Shown: positions 1 to 7,336, counted from the stretch's first letter. The stretch is 9,025 nt of DNA from Kocuria sp. (GCA_030453435.1 JAKDKI010000068.1:1-9025), one strand, 5' to 3'. Made by a program: numbers and translations. Notes: generated from the sequence alone by a model not told the origin.

Positions 1-269
1 TCGGCATGCTGGGCGTGCGCATCTGGGTCCAGAACCGCGTGGACTTCTCCAACCCCGTCAACCTCACCACCGCGGCCGTTGCCATGATCGTGGGCATCGC
101 CGACTACACGTGGTCGGTATTCGGTCTGGACTTCGCGGGCATCGCCTTGGGCACCGCCGCGACCCTGGTGATTTACCACCTCATGGCGTTCATTGCCCGC
201 GTGCGCGGTTCCGTGGGCTCCGACCCGTTGACCCCGGACACCTCCAAGACGCCGTCGCCGCTGGGCTAG
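1..269 (+). CDS. NCS2-family nucleobase (uracil/xanthine-type) permease, C-terminal fragment
   Basis: Only the last 88 or so codons lie in the window; the reading frame is open from the left edge (codons begin at position 3) to a TAG stop at 267-269, so the start is outside. The visible part begins with a segment of the form GMLGVRIWVQNRVDFSNPVN, followed by two hydrophobic stretches (TTAAVAMIVGIA and FAGIALGTAATLVIYHLMAF) and a short polar tail. The 'GVRI-x(4)-NRVD-x-SNPVNL' region resembles the late membrane segments of uracil permeases of the NCS2 (nucleobase:cation symporter-2) family, which import uracil or xanthine with protons across the inner membrane. Substrate cannot be decided from this fragment. 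The gene converges on the minus-strand run and is separated from it by a strong hairpin. The family call rests on recognition of the pattern, not on an alignment. Confidence 0.72.
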   Translation, partial: GMLGVRIWVQNRVDFSNPVNLTTAAVAMIVGIADYTWSVFGLDFAGIALGTAATLVIYHLMAFIARVRGSVGSDPLTPDTSKTPSPLG

Positions 270-278
270 GTCAGACAG

Positions 279-322
279 TAGAAATGGGGGTTGCTCACCA
301 CGGTGAGCAACCCCCATTTCTA
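279..322. terminator. Bidirectional intrinsic terminator between convergent genes
   Basis: Positions 279-299 and 302-322 are perfect inverted repeats of 21 bp separated by two bases (300-301); in RNA the innermost pair would open to give a 4-base loop. The stem is GC-rich in the middle (GGGGGTTGCTCACC) with A/T-rich outer ends, so either transcript ends the stem with a U-rich stretch (ATTTCTA). It begins 9 bases after the permease stop (TAG, 267-269) and 11 bases beyond the stop of the minus-strand hydrolase (TAA, 334-336). The placement and symmetry fit a terminator serving both strands. The U-tract is short and mixed, so termination efficiency is uncertain. Confidence 0.85.
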
Positions 323-333
323 TCTGGTTTCGC

Positions 334-1209
334 TTATGCCACGTCGCCGACGACGCCGCTCAGCCACCTCTCCAGCGCCGGCCACGCATTGCGCCCGGTC
401 GAGCGACGGACCAGACCGTGGTGTCCCAGCGACGAGACGCCCAGCTCCCCCGGGGTGAAGGTCCGGCGCTCTACGGTGGTGCCGGTGAGCCGGTCGGTGA
501 TTTCTTCGATCTGCTCCGGAGTGGCCCAGGGGTCGTCGGAGGCACCCACGGCAAGCACGGGAACAGAAACCTGAGCGGCCCGCGAGACAGCATCCATGGT
601 CGGGTCATCGAAGAAGTAATGCGGTTTCCGCGCCCACTTCCCCCACTCGAGCATGGCGCCGGACGGCATATCTTCGCCGAGTCCCGCTCGACGCCCCGGC
701 ATGTACCCGAACACTCGGCACAGCACCGGACCGGCCACGTGGAGCACGGCTGCCACGCGGCGTCGTTCGGCCGTGCCGCGTACGGTGCTGGTGACGCCGG
801 CGTGGGATGAGATGGTCACGAAACCGGCGAGACCCTCGGTGCCGTAGTCCAGGGCGAGCGCATGGGCGCCCACACTGTGACCAATGGCCACTTTCGGCAG
901 GCCCTCAAATCGCGAACGAACCCACGCAGCCACCGCAGGAACGTCCTGCATCATCCAGTCGCGCATGCGCAGTTCGGGATGATCCTTGGGCTTGCCAGAG
1001 CGGCCCGTGCCACGGAAGTCATAGGTCACCACCGCGTAGCCCCGAGCGGCAAAGTACTCAGCCAGACCACGGTAGAAACGCTCGGGGGTGGCGGTGGCCG
1101 GATGAATCGTCAGCGCGGCGGAAGGCTCACCCGAAGGCAACCAGAGCGTTCCGGCCACCGAGGAATCCCCGATGACCGGAATCTGCAGCTGCTCGGTTCG
1201 GATGCTCAC
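334..1209 (-). CDS. Alpha/beta hydrolase (COG4757-like)
   Basis: A 291-residue alpha/beta-hydrolase-fold protein, probably a cytoplasmic esterase or related hydrolase; no signal peptide or membrane segment is seen. Near the N-terminus is the pattern HPATATPERFYRGLAEYFAARG, broken here as H36-PATA then RFYRGLAEYFAARGY, followed by YDFRGTGRSG (63-72). The nucleophile elbow is GHSVG with Ser112. The likely acid is Asp225 or Asp226 in GASDDPW, and the likely base His263 or His264 in LGHHG near the C-terminus. The RFYR...RDW...LPAV-like layout is that of the COG4757 group of predicted hydrolases, whose substrates are mostly unknown. The frame is open upstream to 1323, inside the neighbouring gene, but the GTG at 1207-1209 gives an N-terminus that fits the family, with only a weak purine-rich site before it. 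The gene is last in the minus-strand run, 32 bp after the HIBCH-like gene and just before the terminator hairpin. A longer start using CTG near 1248 cannot be excluded. Confidence 0.85.
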   Translation of the reverse strand: MSIRTEQLQIPVIGDSSVAGTLWLPSGEPSAALTIHPATATPERFYRGLAEYFAARGYAVVTYDFRGTGRSGKPKDHPELRMRDWMMQDVPAVAAWVRSRFEGLPKVAIGHSVGAHALALDYGTEGLAGFVTISSHAGVTSTVRGTAERRRVAAVLHVAGPVLCRVFGYMPGRRAGLGEDMPSGAMLEWGKWARKPHYFFDDPTMDAVSRAAQVSVPVLAVGASDDPWATPEQIEEITDRLTGTTVERRTFTPGELGVSSLGHHGLVRRSTGRNAWPALERWLSGVVGDVA

Positions 1210-1241
1210 TTCCGGCTCAGTCGAAGAAGACGATGAGGTGC

Positions 1242-2282
1242 TCAGAACGGCAGCTCGATCTTGCGCTCCACGACCCGGCGAACTTCTTCCGCGTCCACCT
1301 CTGCCACGGTGGCCGGGGACCACTGCGGCTTCTTGTCCTTGTCAACCACCATGGCGCGCACGCCCTCCAAGAATTCCTTGGACTGCGCGGCAACCGTGGC
1401 CATACTGAGTTCGCGTTCCAGGCAGGAGCGGACGCTATCGTCCTTGGCTCCCGCATTGAGCAGCTCGAAGACACGAACCAGCGAGGTGGGGCTCATACCG
1501 TCCAGATCGCTGCCGGCGCGCTCGACAATCGCCTCGAGCGAGTCGCCGCCGTAGGTCTCCTGAACCTCGTCCCACTTGGTAATGATCTCGGAAGCCGGCG
1601 GTTCCTGACCGAACTTGGCAACGGCGGCGTCCACACCGTCGGAAATGGTCAGCTCCACGAAAGCCTCGGCATCGGACGAGGAAATGTAGGTGTCGGCCAG
1701 GCCCAGGGCAATGGCGTCCGCACCGTTGAAGCGGGCACCGGACAAGCCCAGGTACCGGCCGAATTCCAGCGACGTCTCGCGAGCGCCGCCGGCGGTTTCG
1801 CGGGAGACGCGCGGCAAGAAGTGGCTGGCTCCGATGTCCGTGAAGAAACCGATCGCGGTTTCAGGCATGGCCATCAGAGTGGTTTCGGAGACGATACGGT
1901 GCGAGCCGTGCACCGAGATGCCCATGCCGCCGCCCATCACGATGCCGTTCATCATGGCCACGTACGGCTTGGGGTACTCAGCGATCAGGTTGTCCATCGC
2001 GTACTCAGTGCCGAAGGTGTCCTCCACCTCGGCCGAGCGGCCATCCAGGGCTGCCTCGCGGACTTCCTTGATGTCACCGCCGGCGCACAGCGCCTTGGGG
2101 AGCGTGGACTGCATGACCACCCGCGTGATGGCCGGGTCCTTGGCCCAATCCTGAAGGGCTCCGGCGATCTGGTGGTACATGGAACGGCTCAGCGCGTTGA
2201 GCGCCTTTTCGCGCGTGAGCGTGAGCACTCCGGTGCCGCCCACGATTTCTGCCCGGACAAAATTCTCCTGAGATGTGGTCAT
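1242..2282 (-). CDS. 3-hydroxyisobutyryl-CoA hydrolase (crotonase superfamily)
   Basis: A 346-residue crotonase-fold enzyme expected to hydrolyse 3-hydroxyisobutyryl-CoA to free 3-hydroxyisobutyrate and CoA, a step of valine breakdown in the cytoplasm. The oxyanion-hole motifs are CAGGDIK (66-72) and GIVMGGGMG (113-121). The segment MPETAIGFFTDIGAS (139-153) holds Glu141 and Asp149, with the same 8-residue spacing as the catalytic Glu and Asp of mammalian HIBCH. The C-terminal SPTSLVRVFELL (264-275) and FLEGVRA...DKDKKPQWSP (304-323) are typical of this subgroup and separate it from ordinary enoyl-CoA hydratases, which are shorter (about 260 residues). The ATG at 2280-2282 is chosen because AGGG lies 8 bases upstream; a GTG two codons earlier (2286-2288) is too close to that site. 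No other valine-pathway gene (for example an mmsB-type dehydrogenase) is visible. Activity on related acyl-CoA thioesters is possible. Confidence 0.9.
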   Translation of the reverse strand: MTTSQENFVRAEIVGGTGVLTLTREKALNALSRSMYHQIAGALQDWAKDPAITRVVMQSTLPKALCAGGDIKEVREAALDGRSAEVEDTFGTEYAMDNLIAEYPKPYVAMMNGIVMGGGMGISVHGSHRIVSETTLMAMPETAIGFFTDIGASHFLPRVSRETAGGARETSLEFGRYLGLSGARFNGADAIALGLADTYISSSDAEAFVELTISDGVDAAVAKFGQEPPASEIITKWDEVQETYGGDSLEAIVERAGSDLDGMSPTSLVRVFELLNAGAKDDSVRSCLERELSMATVAAQSKEFLEGVRAMVVDKDKKPQWSPATVAEVDAEEVRRVVERKIELPF

Positions 2283-2290
2283 GGTCACTA

Positions 2291-2294
2291 CCCT
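2291..2294 (-). promoter_or_regulatory. Ribosome binding site deciding the HIBCH start
   Basis: On the minus strand AGGG is followed by 8 bases (2283-2290) and then ATG at 2282. The in-frame GTG at 2288 would have a spacing of only 2 bases, so this site favours the ATG start. It lies in the 34-bp gap after the upstream serine hydrolase gene. Confidence 0.55.
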
Positions 2295-2316
2295 ATCGAG
2301 ACCGGCCTTGGAGAAT

Positions 2317-3480
2317 TCAGGATTCCAATGCTTTACGCAGTGCGCCTAACAGGTCCTTGGCGCGGCGGTCCACGTTTTCCGCCAGCATCTCGTTGGTGTG
2401 GAACGAGAAGCCGATCCCGTAGTCCGGCCACGCGCCGTGCAAACAACCGCCCGCGCCGGAGTGCCCGTAGGCCCGCTCCACGGGGCCGTAAGTGCTGATG
2501 GGATCCTGCAGTTCGTAGCCCAGCCCGAAACGCAGGGGTCGGTCGTTGACCGCATCAAGCCCTTCGGACCACGTCCGGGTGAACAGCTGACGGGTCTCCG
2601 CAGATACCAACGCTCCGGACTCCACGAGCGAGTACGCGCGGGCAATCGAATCCGCCCCGCCGATCGCGCCACCGGATGCCAAGCCCGCCGCGTGGAATGC
2701 CGGCGAGTTGGCGGGAAGCTCCTCCCCCATCAGTGTATCGCCGTACATCCGGTCCACGATGGCCCGCCGTTCCGGGTCCTTCAGGAAGGTACTGATCGCA
2801 TAACCGGGCGCGCGGAACACGGGTGCCACACGCGGCTCCTGAGCTTCCGGCAGTCCCAGGTAGAGATCCAGATCGTTGGGTTTCACGATTCGTTCGGCCA
2901 GCAGCTGTCCGGCCCGTTTGCCGGTAATGCGCAGCATGATGGCCTCCACCAGGTATCCGAACGTCACCGCGTGATAGGCGACCTTGGAACCCGGCTCCCA
3001 CACCGGCTTTTGCTGCGCCAGGATCTCGGAATGAGCGGTCAGGCTGTAGAAGCTGTCCGTAGGATCCGGGTCCGTGTAGATCAGCCCCACGGTGTGATTG
3101 AGCACCTGCGCGACGGTCACGTTCTGCTTGCCCGCTGCGGCAAACTCCGGCCAGTACTCGGCCACGGGAGCGTGCACGTCCAGGGCGCCGTCGTCCACGA
3201 GCATGGCCGCCAGCGTGGCCACCATGCCCTTGGTCCCGGAGAACATGACGGCCAGGGTCTCGTCGGTCCACGGCGTCTCCGCCGGATCATCAGGAGACGA
3301 ACGCCGCTCCTGCGAACCGCCGTGCAAACGAACCAGCGGCTCCCCGTCGCGGTACACGCTGAACGACATGCCGCCGCACGTTTGCCTCAAATGCTGCTCG
3401 AAGATCTCCCGGATCACCCGCCCTGTGGTGCCGGGCAGATGGGTTTCGGCGATCAATTCCTGTGCACTTCCGGCGGTCAT
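2317..3480 (-). CDS. Serine hydrolase, beta-lactamase/EstB family (class C-like fold)
   Basis: A 387-residue protein of the beta-lactamase-related serine hydrolase family (Pfam Beta-lactamase; EstB-type esterases, D-aminopeptidase-like and LACTB-like proteins). The active-site triad elements are visible: Ser81-Gly-Thr-Lys84 (the SxxK motif, in FSGTKGM), Tyr169 in AYHAVTFGYL (the YxN-equivalent motif), and His340-Ser-Gly342 in GHSGAGG, in place of the KTG box of true beta-lactamases. LNHTVGL (127-133) matches the conserved 'LxHTxGL' segment. The HSG box and the absence of any signal peptide favour a cytoplasmic esterase or peptidase over a secreted, resistance-giving beta-lactamase. The ATG at 3478-3480 is preceded by GGAAGGA 11 bases upstream, a rather long spacing. 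The gene starts 26 bp after the fused transporter ATPase and precedes the HIBCH gene by 34 bp, so it could act on a compound brought in by the importer. The actual substrate cannot be read from the sequence. Confidence 0.88.
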   Translation of the reverse strand: MTAGSAQELIAETHLPGTTGRVIREIFEQHLRQTCGGMSFSVYRDGEPLVRLHGGSQERRSSPDDPAETPWTDETLAVMFSGTKGMVATLAAMLVDDGALDVHAPVAEYWPEFAAAGKQNVTVAQVLNHTVGLIYTDPDPTDSFYSLTAHSEILAQQKPVWEPGSKVAYHAVTFGYLVEAIMLRITGKRAGQLLAERIVKPNDLDLYLGLPEAQEPRVAPVFRAPGYAISTFLKDPERRAIVDRMYGDTLMGEELPANSPAFHAAGLASGGAIGGADSIARAYSLVESGALVSAETRQLFTRTWSEGLDAVNDRPLRFGLGYELQDPISTYGPVERAYGHSGAGGCLHGAWPDYGIGFSFHTNEMLAENVDRRAKDLLGALRKALES

Positions 3481-3506
3481 TCGGTGACGATTCCTTCCCC
3501 CTCGCG

Positions 3507-5438
3507 CTACAGCGTGGGTACGTGCTTCAACAGCGACTTGGTGTAGCCATGCTGCGGGTTACGCAGCACGTGGTCCGTGGGCCCGTAATCAACCAGTCGA
3601 CCCTTCTCCAACACCGCGAGTTTATGGGACACGTGCCGCGCAAGCGCGATGTTGTGGGTCACGAACAGCATGGCCAGCCCGCGTTCGCGCTGCAGATCGC
3701 GCAGCAGCTCGATCACCGAGGCCTGCACGGACACGTCCAGCGCGGAGGTGATCTCATCACACACCAGCACCGAGGGCGCATTCACCAGCGCTCGCGCCAC
3801 CGCCGCACGTTGCCGCTCACCACCGGAGAGTTCACCGGGCCTGCGGTTGATGTAGCTGCGCCCCAGCCGCACCGCATCCAGCGCGTCGGCCACGGCGGCG
3901 CGCCGCTGCTTCCGGGACATTCCGCCGCTCATTTCCAGCGGCACTTCGAGCGAGTCACCAATGCTGCGACGCGGGTTCAGCGATGAGAACGGCGACTGGA
4001 AAATGTACTGAATCCGGCGGCGGTCCTCGTTGCTGCGCTTGCGCGTTCCGTTCGCGAGCACGTTGCCTTCCAGCAGCACCTCGCCCGTGTACGCGGCGTT
4101 GAGGCCGGCAATGCTGCGCGAGAGCGTGGTCTTACCCGAACCGGATTCACCCAAGAGCATGGTGGTCTGGCCCTCGACCAGGTCCAGATTGATGCCGTCC
4201 AGAATCACCGCCGGTCCGTACGCCAGCCGCAGGTCGCGTACGGCGACCAACGGTTCATTGGCAGGTTTCGTTTCGGTCGGCGACGCCGCTCGGTCATGTA
4301 CCTGGGCCGTATCGCCGGTTGACGACGCCGCCCGCTCACCACCGCGCGATGCCTCGTCAGATCGCGCGGGTTCGGCCGCGACCGCGGTGGCACCGGAGGA
4401 TGCTCCGTGAGCCGACTGGGCGGCGTCGTGCTGGCCGACACCGCGAGCGTTGTCCCGGCCATCGTTCGCGCCGCGCGCGCTATCTGCGACCTGACCGCTA
4501 TTGGCGACCGGGACGTCGTCGTCATGGCTGTTGTCCCAGGGCGCACGCACCTTGGCACTGGGGCTCACCGCAGGCCCGCCGCCCATGGCGCGTTCACCCT
4601 GGAGGTCGGGCACCGCGGCCAGAAGTGTCTTGGTGTAGTCGTGATCAGGATCGTAAAGAACCTTCTCGGCGGGACCGCGTTCCACTATCTCGCCGCGGAG
4701 CATGACCGCCACGTCGTTGGCGACCTGGGCGACCACGGCGAGGTCGTGAGTGATGTAGAGGCCGGCGACATCGTGCTTGGTAGTCAACTGGTACACGGTC
4801 TTGAGGACCAGGTCCTGGGTGGCCACGTCCAAACCGGTGGTCGGCTCATCCAGGATGATCACGGCGGGGCGGCACGCGAAGGCCATCGCAATGCCGATGC
4901 GTTGCTGCTGACCGCCCGAAAGTTGGTGCGGGTAGCGCCGCTGGTACTTCTTGGTGCTGGGCAGGCCCACTTCTTCGAGCACCTCGGCCACGCGAGCCTC
5001 GCGTTCCCTACCATTGCGTCCGAACTCGTGGATGCGCAGCACCTCGTGGATCTGCTCCCCCACGCGCAACGCACCATTGAGCGAGAGCGCGGGATCCTGA
5101 GGAACGTACGCAATGGTGCCGCCGCGCAGCTTACGCACCTGCTTCTCAGACAGCGTCAGCAGGTCCATGTTCTGGTTGAAGAACCGCGACGCACCTTCGT
5201 GCAACTGGACGGAGCCACCGCGCAGTTCCAATCCGGTGCGCAAATGGTTCATGCATGCCAGCGCGGCAGTGGTCTTACCAGAACCGGACTCACCCACCAG
5301 GGCCAGAATGCGCCCGGGCGTGAGGTCGAAATCGACGTCCTTGAGGATCAGGTCCCCGCCTTGAACACCCAGGGACAGGTCGCGCACGGAAATGGCCGTG
5401 GCCACCGTGGCCTTGGGAACGGTAGTTGTGCTGACCAT
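3507..5438 (-). CDS. Peptide-type ABC transporter ATPase, fused DppD-DppF (two nucleotide-binding domains)
   Basis: A 643-residue cytoplasmic ATPase carrying both motor domains of a dipeptide/oligopeptide/nickel-type importer. Domain 1: Walker A GESGSGKTT (49-57), Q-loop Gln114, signature LSGGQQQR (173-180), Walker B VIILDEP (193-199), switch His231, then the oligopeptide-type C-terminal extension with LYDPDHDYTKTLLAAVP (261-277). Domain 2: Walker A GESGSGKTT (430-438), Gln481, signature LSGGERQR (537-544), Walker B VLVCDE (557-562), His595, and a matching RNPQHGYTKSLLKHVP tail. Every ATP-binding and hydrolysis motif looks intact in both halves. Between them, about residues 285-395 form a hydrophilic linker rich in Ala, Gly, Ser, Asp and Arg, with no recognisable domain. 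The ATG at 5436-5438 directly abuts the TAA of the permease gene (TAAATG), and AAGGA lies 7 bases upstream, inside that gene. Such fusions are frequent in actinomycetes. Substrate class is inferred from family only. Confidence 0.94.
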   Translation of the reverse strand: MVSTTTVPKATVATAISVRDLSLGVQGGDLILKDVDFDLTPGRILALVGESGSGKTTAALACMNHLRTGLELRGGSVQLHEGASRFFNQNMDLLTLSEKQVRKLRGGTIAYVPQDPALSLNGALRVGEQIHEVLRIHEFGRNGREREARVAEVLEEVGLPSTKKYQRRYPHQLSGGQQQRIGIAMAFACRPAVIILDEPTTGLDVATQDLVLKTVYQLTTKHDVAGLYITHDLAVVAQVANDVAVMLRGEIVERGPAEKVLYDPDHDYTKTLLAAVPDLQGERAMGGGPAVSPSAKVRAPWDNSHDDDVPVANSGQVADSARGANDGRDNARGVGQHDAAQSAHGASSGATAVAAEPARSDEASRGGERAASSTGDTAQVHDRAASPTETKPANEPLVAVRDLRLAYGPAVILDGINLDLVEGQTTMLLGESGSGKTTLSRSIAGLNAAYTGEVLLEGNVLANGTRKRSNEDRRRIQYIFQSPFSSLNPRRSIGDSLEVPLEMSGGMSRKQRRAAVADALDAVRLGRSYINRRPGELSGGERQRAAVARALVNAPSVLVCDEITSALDVSVQASVIELLRDLQRERGLAMLFVTHNIALARHVSHKLAVLEKGRLVDYGPTDHVLRNPQHGYTKSLLKHVPTL

Positions 5439-6380
5439 TTACTTGTCCTTTCGCGCGGAACCGGTGGTGCGGCCCGCTGAGGCGCCGGACACGGCGTCGG
5501 CAATGAGGTTGGTGCCCACGGTAAGAATGGCGATCGCGATCACCGGCAGGATCACGCCCCATGGCTGGAGCGAAAGCGCAATGCGGTTCTCGTTGATCAT
5601 CAGGCCCCAGTCCGCGGTGGGCGGCTGCATGCCCAATCCCAGGAACGACAGCGAGGCGACGGCGCCGATCGAATACGTCATGCGCAAGCCCATCTCCACC
5701 ATGAGAGGGCCCATGATGTTGGGGACCACGTCCCGGCCCAGAATCTTCCACTGGGGCACGGCGTACATTTGCGAGGCCAGTACGTAGTCCTCCGCGACCA
5801 CACCGGAGGTGGCCGAGCGAATCACGCGGGCCACGCGCGGTGCGTGGGTGATGCCGATGACCACCACGAGCACCCAGCCCTGCGGGCCCAGCACGGTAAT
5901 GGCGAGCATTGCGAAGACCAGCTGCGGGATGGCCAGCAGCACGTCACCGGTGCGCATAATGGCCGAGTCCATCCAGCCGCCGCGGAACGCCGCGAGCATG
6001 CCGAGAACGGTGCCGAGCCCAACGCCCAGCACTGTGGCCAGGGCCGAGTACAGCAGCAGTCGCCAGCCGCCCTCAAGGAACCGGGAGAGTACGTCACGGC
6101 CCAGATTGTCCGTGCCGAAGATGTCGTACTGGAACGGTTTGCCCGCGTACGAGGTAGGACCGTAACCGGTCCACGCGGGAACCACGAACGGACCCGCGAT
6201 GGCCACCAACAACACCAGGCCGGTCAGCACCAGGCCGAACTTGGCCTCGGGTTGGGACAGGAACCGGCGGAAGAAGGAAACAGGACGGGCGTCCCCGCGG
6301 GACTCCGCAGGTTCAAAACTTGCTGCGGGCTGGGTGACCGGAGTTTCCGGTGTCACCGGTTGATGGTTCTGCGCGCTCAT
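5439..6380 (-). CDS. Peptide-type ABC transporter permease, DppC/OppC family
   Basis: A 313-residue inner-membrane subunit of the importer. After a polar, Pro/Glu-rich cytoplasmic N-terminus (about 1-35) comes FRRFLSQPEAKFG and a first membrane segment (about 48-68). The periplasmic signature FGTDNLGRDVLSR (88-100) is diagnostic of DppC/OppC-type permeases. Further membrane segments lie around 108-131, 147-178, 228-250 and 275-297. The cytoplasmic coupling (EAA) loop is EDYVLASQMYAVPQWKILGR (197-216), which contacts the ATPase, and is followed by VVPNI. The gene starts with ATG at 6378-6380, overlapping the TGA of the DppB-type gene by four bases (ATGA), with GGAG 8 bases upstream. It ends immediately before the ATPase start. 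Substrate could be peptides, nickel or another small molecule; members of this family are not separable by eye. Confidence 0.94.
   Translation of the reverse strand: MSAQNHQPVTPETPVTQPAASFEPAESRGDARPVSFFRRFLSQPEAKFGLVLTGLVLLVAIAGPFVVPAWTGYGPTSYAGKPFQYDIFGTDNLGRDVLSRFLEGGWRLLLYSALATVLGVGLGTVLGMLAAFRGGWMDSAIMRTGDVLLAIPQLVFAMLAITVLGPQGWVLVVVIGITHAPRVARVIRSATSGVVAEDYVLASQMYAVPQWKILGRDVVPNIMGPLMVEMGLRMTYSIGAVASLSFLGLGMQPPTADWGLMINENRIALSLQPWGVILPVIAIAILTVGTNLIADAVSGASAGRTTGSARKDK
5446..5451 (-). promoter_or_regulatory. Ribosome binding site of the fused ATPase gene, inside the permease gene
   Basis: On the minus strand AAAGGA ends 7 bases before the ATG at 5438. The site overlaps the last codons of the upstream permease gene, whose stop (5439-5441) touches the ATG. 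This arrangement suggests translational coupling and supports the chosen start. Confidence 0.7.
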
Positions 6381-7333
6381 TTGGAGGACTCCGTCCGCAG
6401 CTTGGGATTGGCCAGGATGCCGATCACATCAGCAATGAGGTTCACGACCACGTAGAACGCGGCAATGATCATGGACAGTGCTTGGACCACCTGAACGTCA
6501 CGGATCTGCACCGCGTCCACCATGGCCTGGCCCAGACCGGGATAGCGGAAGAGGAACTCGACCACCACGATGCCGCCGGCCAACCAGGCCAGCTGCATGG
6601 CCACGACCTGCGCGACCGGTCCGATCGCGTGGGGCAGCGCATGCTTCATGATCACCTGGCGTTCGGGCACGCCCTTGAGCCGGGCCATCTCCACGTAGCC
6701 GGAATCAAGCACGTCCAGCATGGTGGTTCGGGTCATTCGGATCATGTAGGGAACGACCACGAGCACCAGTGTCAGCGTGGGCAGAACCAACTGCAACGGG
6801 TAATCCCACACCCGGGTTCCCGGCGCGGCCATGGTCACGGAGGGCAGGAGCTGGAACACCGTGGTGGACAACAACGCAGTCAGCGCAATACCGATCACGA
6901 ACTCGGGCAGTGCTGCCAGGACCAACGAAATGCCGGTCAGAGTGTGGTCAGTGGTGCGGCCACGGCGCATGGCGGACCAGGTGCCCAGCAGGATGCCCAC
7001 CGGGATGGAGATGACTGCGGCAATGATCATCAGCAGTATCGAAGCCGAGACCTTTTGCCCCAGCAGCTCATTGACCGAACCGCCGGTGGCGGCCGAGGTA
7101 CCGAGGTCGCCAACCAACAGGCCACCCAGCCAGGTGAAGTAGCGCTCGTACCAAGGGTCGTTGAGGTTCAGCTGTTCACGCAGCACCGCGAGGCGTTCCG
7201 GCGTGGCCTGCTGGCCGAGGATCGCCTGCGCCGGATCACCGGGCAGCAGGAGCGTGAAGACGAACACCACCACGGACACTGCCAGCAGCACGAAGACCGA
7301 GATGCCCAGGCGTTTGAGAATCATTTGTCCCAC
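6377..7333 (-). CDS. Peptide-type ABC transporter permease, DppB/OppB family
   Basis: A 318-residue inner-membrane subunit that pairs with the DppC-type protein. It opens with the family's typical short N-terminus and first membrane helix (about 8-30, ending LLLPGDPA). Then come a periplasmic domain with YFTWLGGLLVGDLGTS (65-80), helices near 98-118, 135-160, 180-198, 240-260 and 283-307, the coupling loop YVEMARLKGVPERQVIMKHA (213-232), and VEFLFRYPGLGQAMVDAV (258-275), which is a hallmark of DppB/OppB. The C-terminus reads ADVIGILANPKLR, close to the usual 'D-x-xYAxLDPRxR' ending but without the Tyr and Asp. The start is taken as GTG at 7331-7333, 3 bp after the stop of the binding-protein gene; an ATG three codons later (7322-7324) is a realistic alternative because the upstream site (GCGAG) is weak. 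It overlaps the next gene by four bases. Confidence 0.94.
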   Translation of the reverse strand: MGQMILKRLGISVFVLLAVSVVVFVFTLLLPGDPAQAILGQQATPERLAVLREQLNLNDPWYERYFTWLGGLLVGDLGTSAATGGSVNELLGQKVSASILLMIIAAVISIPVGILLGTWSAMRRGRTTDHTLTGISLVLAALPEFVIGIALTALLSTTVFQLLPSVTMAAPGTRVWDYPLQLVLPTLTLVLVVVPYMIRMTRTTMLDVLDSGYVEMARLKGVPERQVIMKHALPHAIGPVAQVVAMQLAWLAGGIVVVEFLFRYPGLGQAMVDAVQIRDVQVVQALSMIIAAFYVVVNLIADVIGILANPKLRTESSK

Positions 7334-7336
7334 GGG

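Noticed and set aside
2283..2316. A promoter or terminator splitting the operon between the serine hydrolase and HIBCH genes
   Set aside because: The 34 bases contain a ribosome binding site but no hairpin with a U-tract and no convincing -10/-35 pair; a promoter inside the preceding gene cannot be excluded.
1233..2498. 421-codon open frame on the plus strand across the HIBCH gene
   Set aside because: It is a shadow of the minus-strand gene: composition is His/Gly/Arg-rich, no recognisable motif is present, and it runs on into the opposite strand of the next gene.
2317..3480. A beta-lactamase resistance gene
   Set aside because: There is no signal peptide, the KTG box is replaced by HSG, and the neighbours are transport and metabolic genes. 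The fold family is shared by many esterases and peptidases.
2398..3546. 382-codon plus-strand open frame opposite the serine hydrolase
   Set aside because: The minus-strand product has all active-site motifs of its family; the antisense product has none and an unusual Arg/His/Gln-rich composition.
4407..5480. 357-codon plus-strand open frame opposite the fused ATPase
   Set aside because: It is antisense to an ATPase half with intact Walker, signature and switch motifs and shows no domain of its own.
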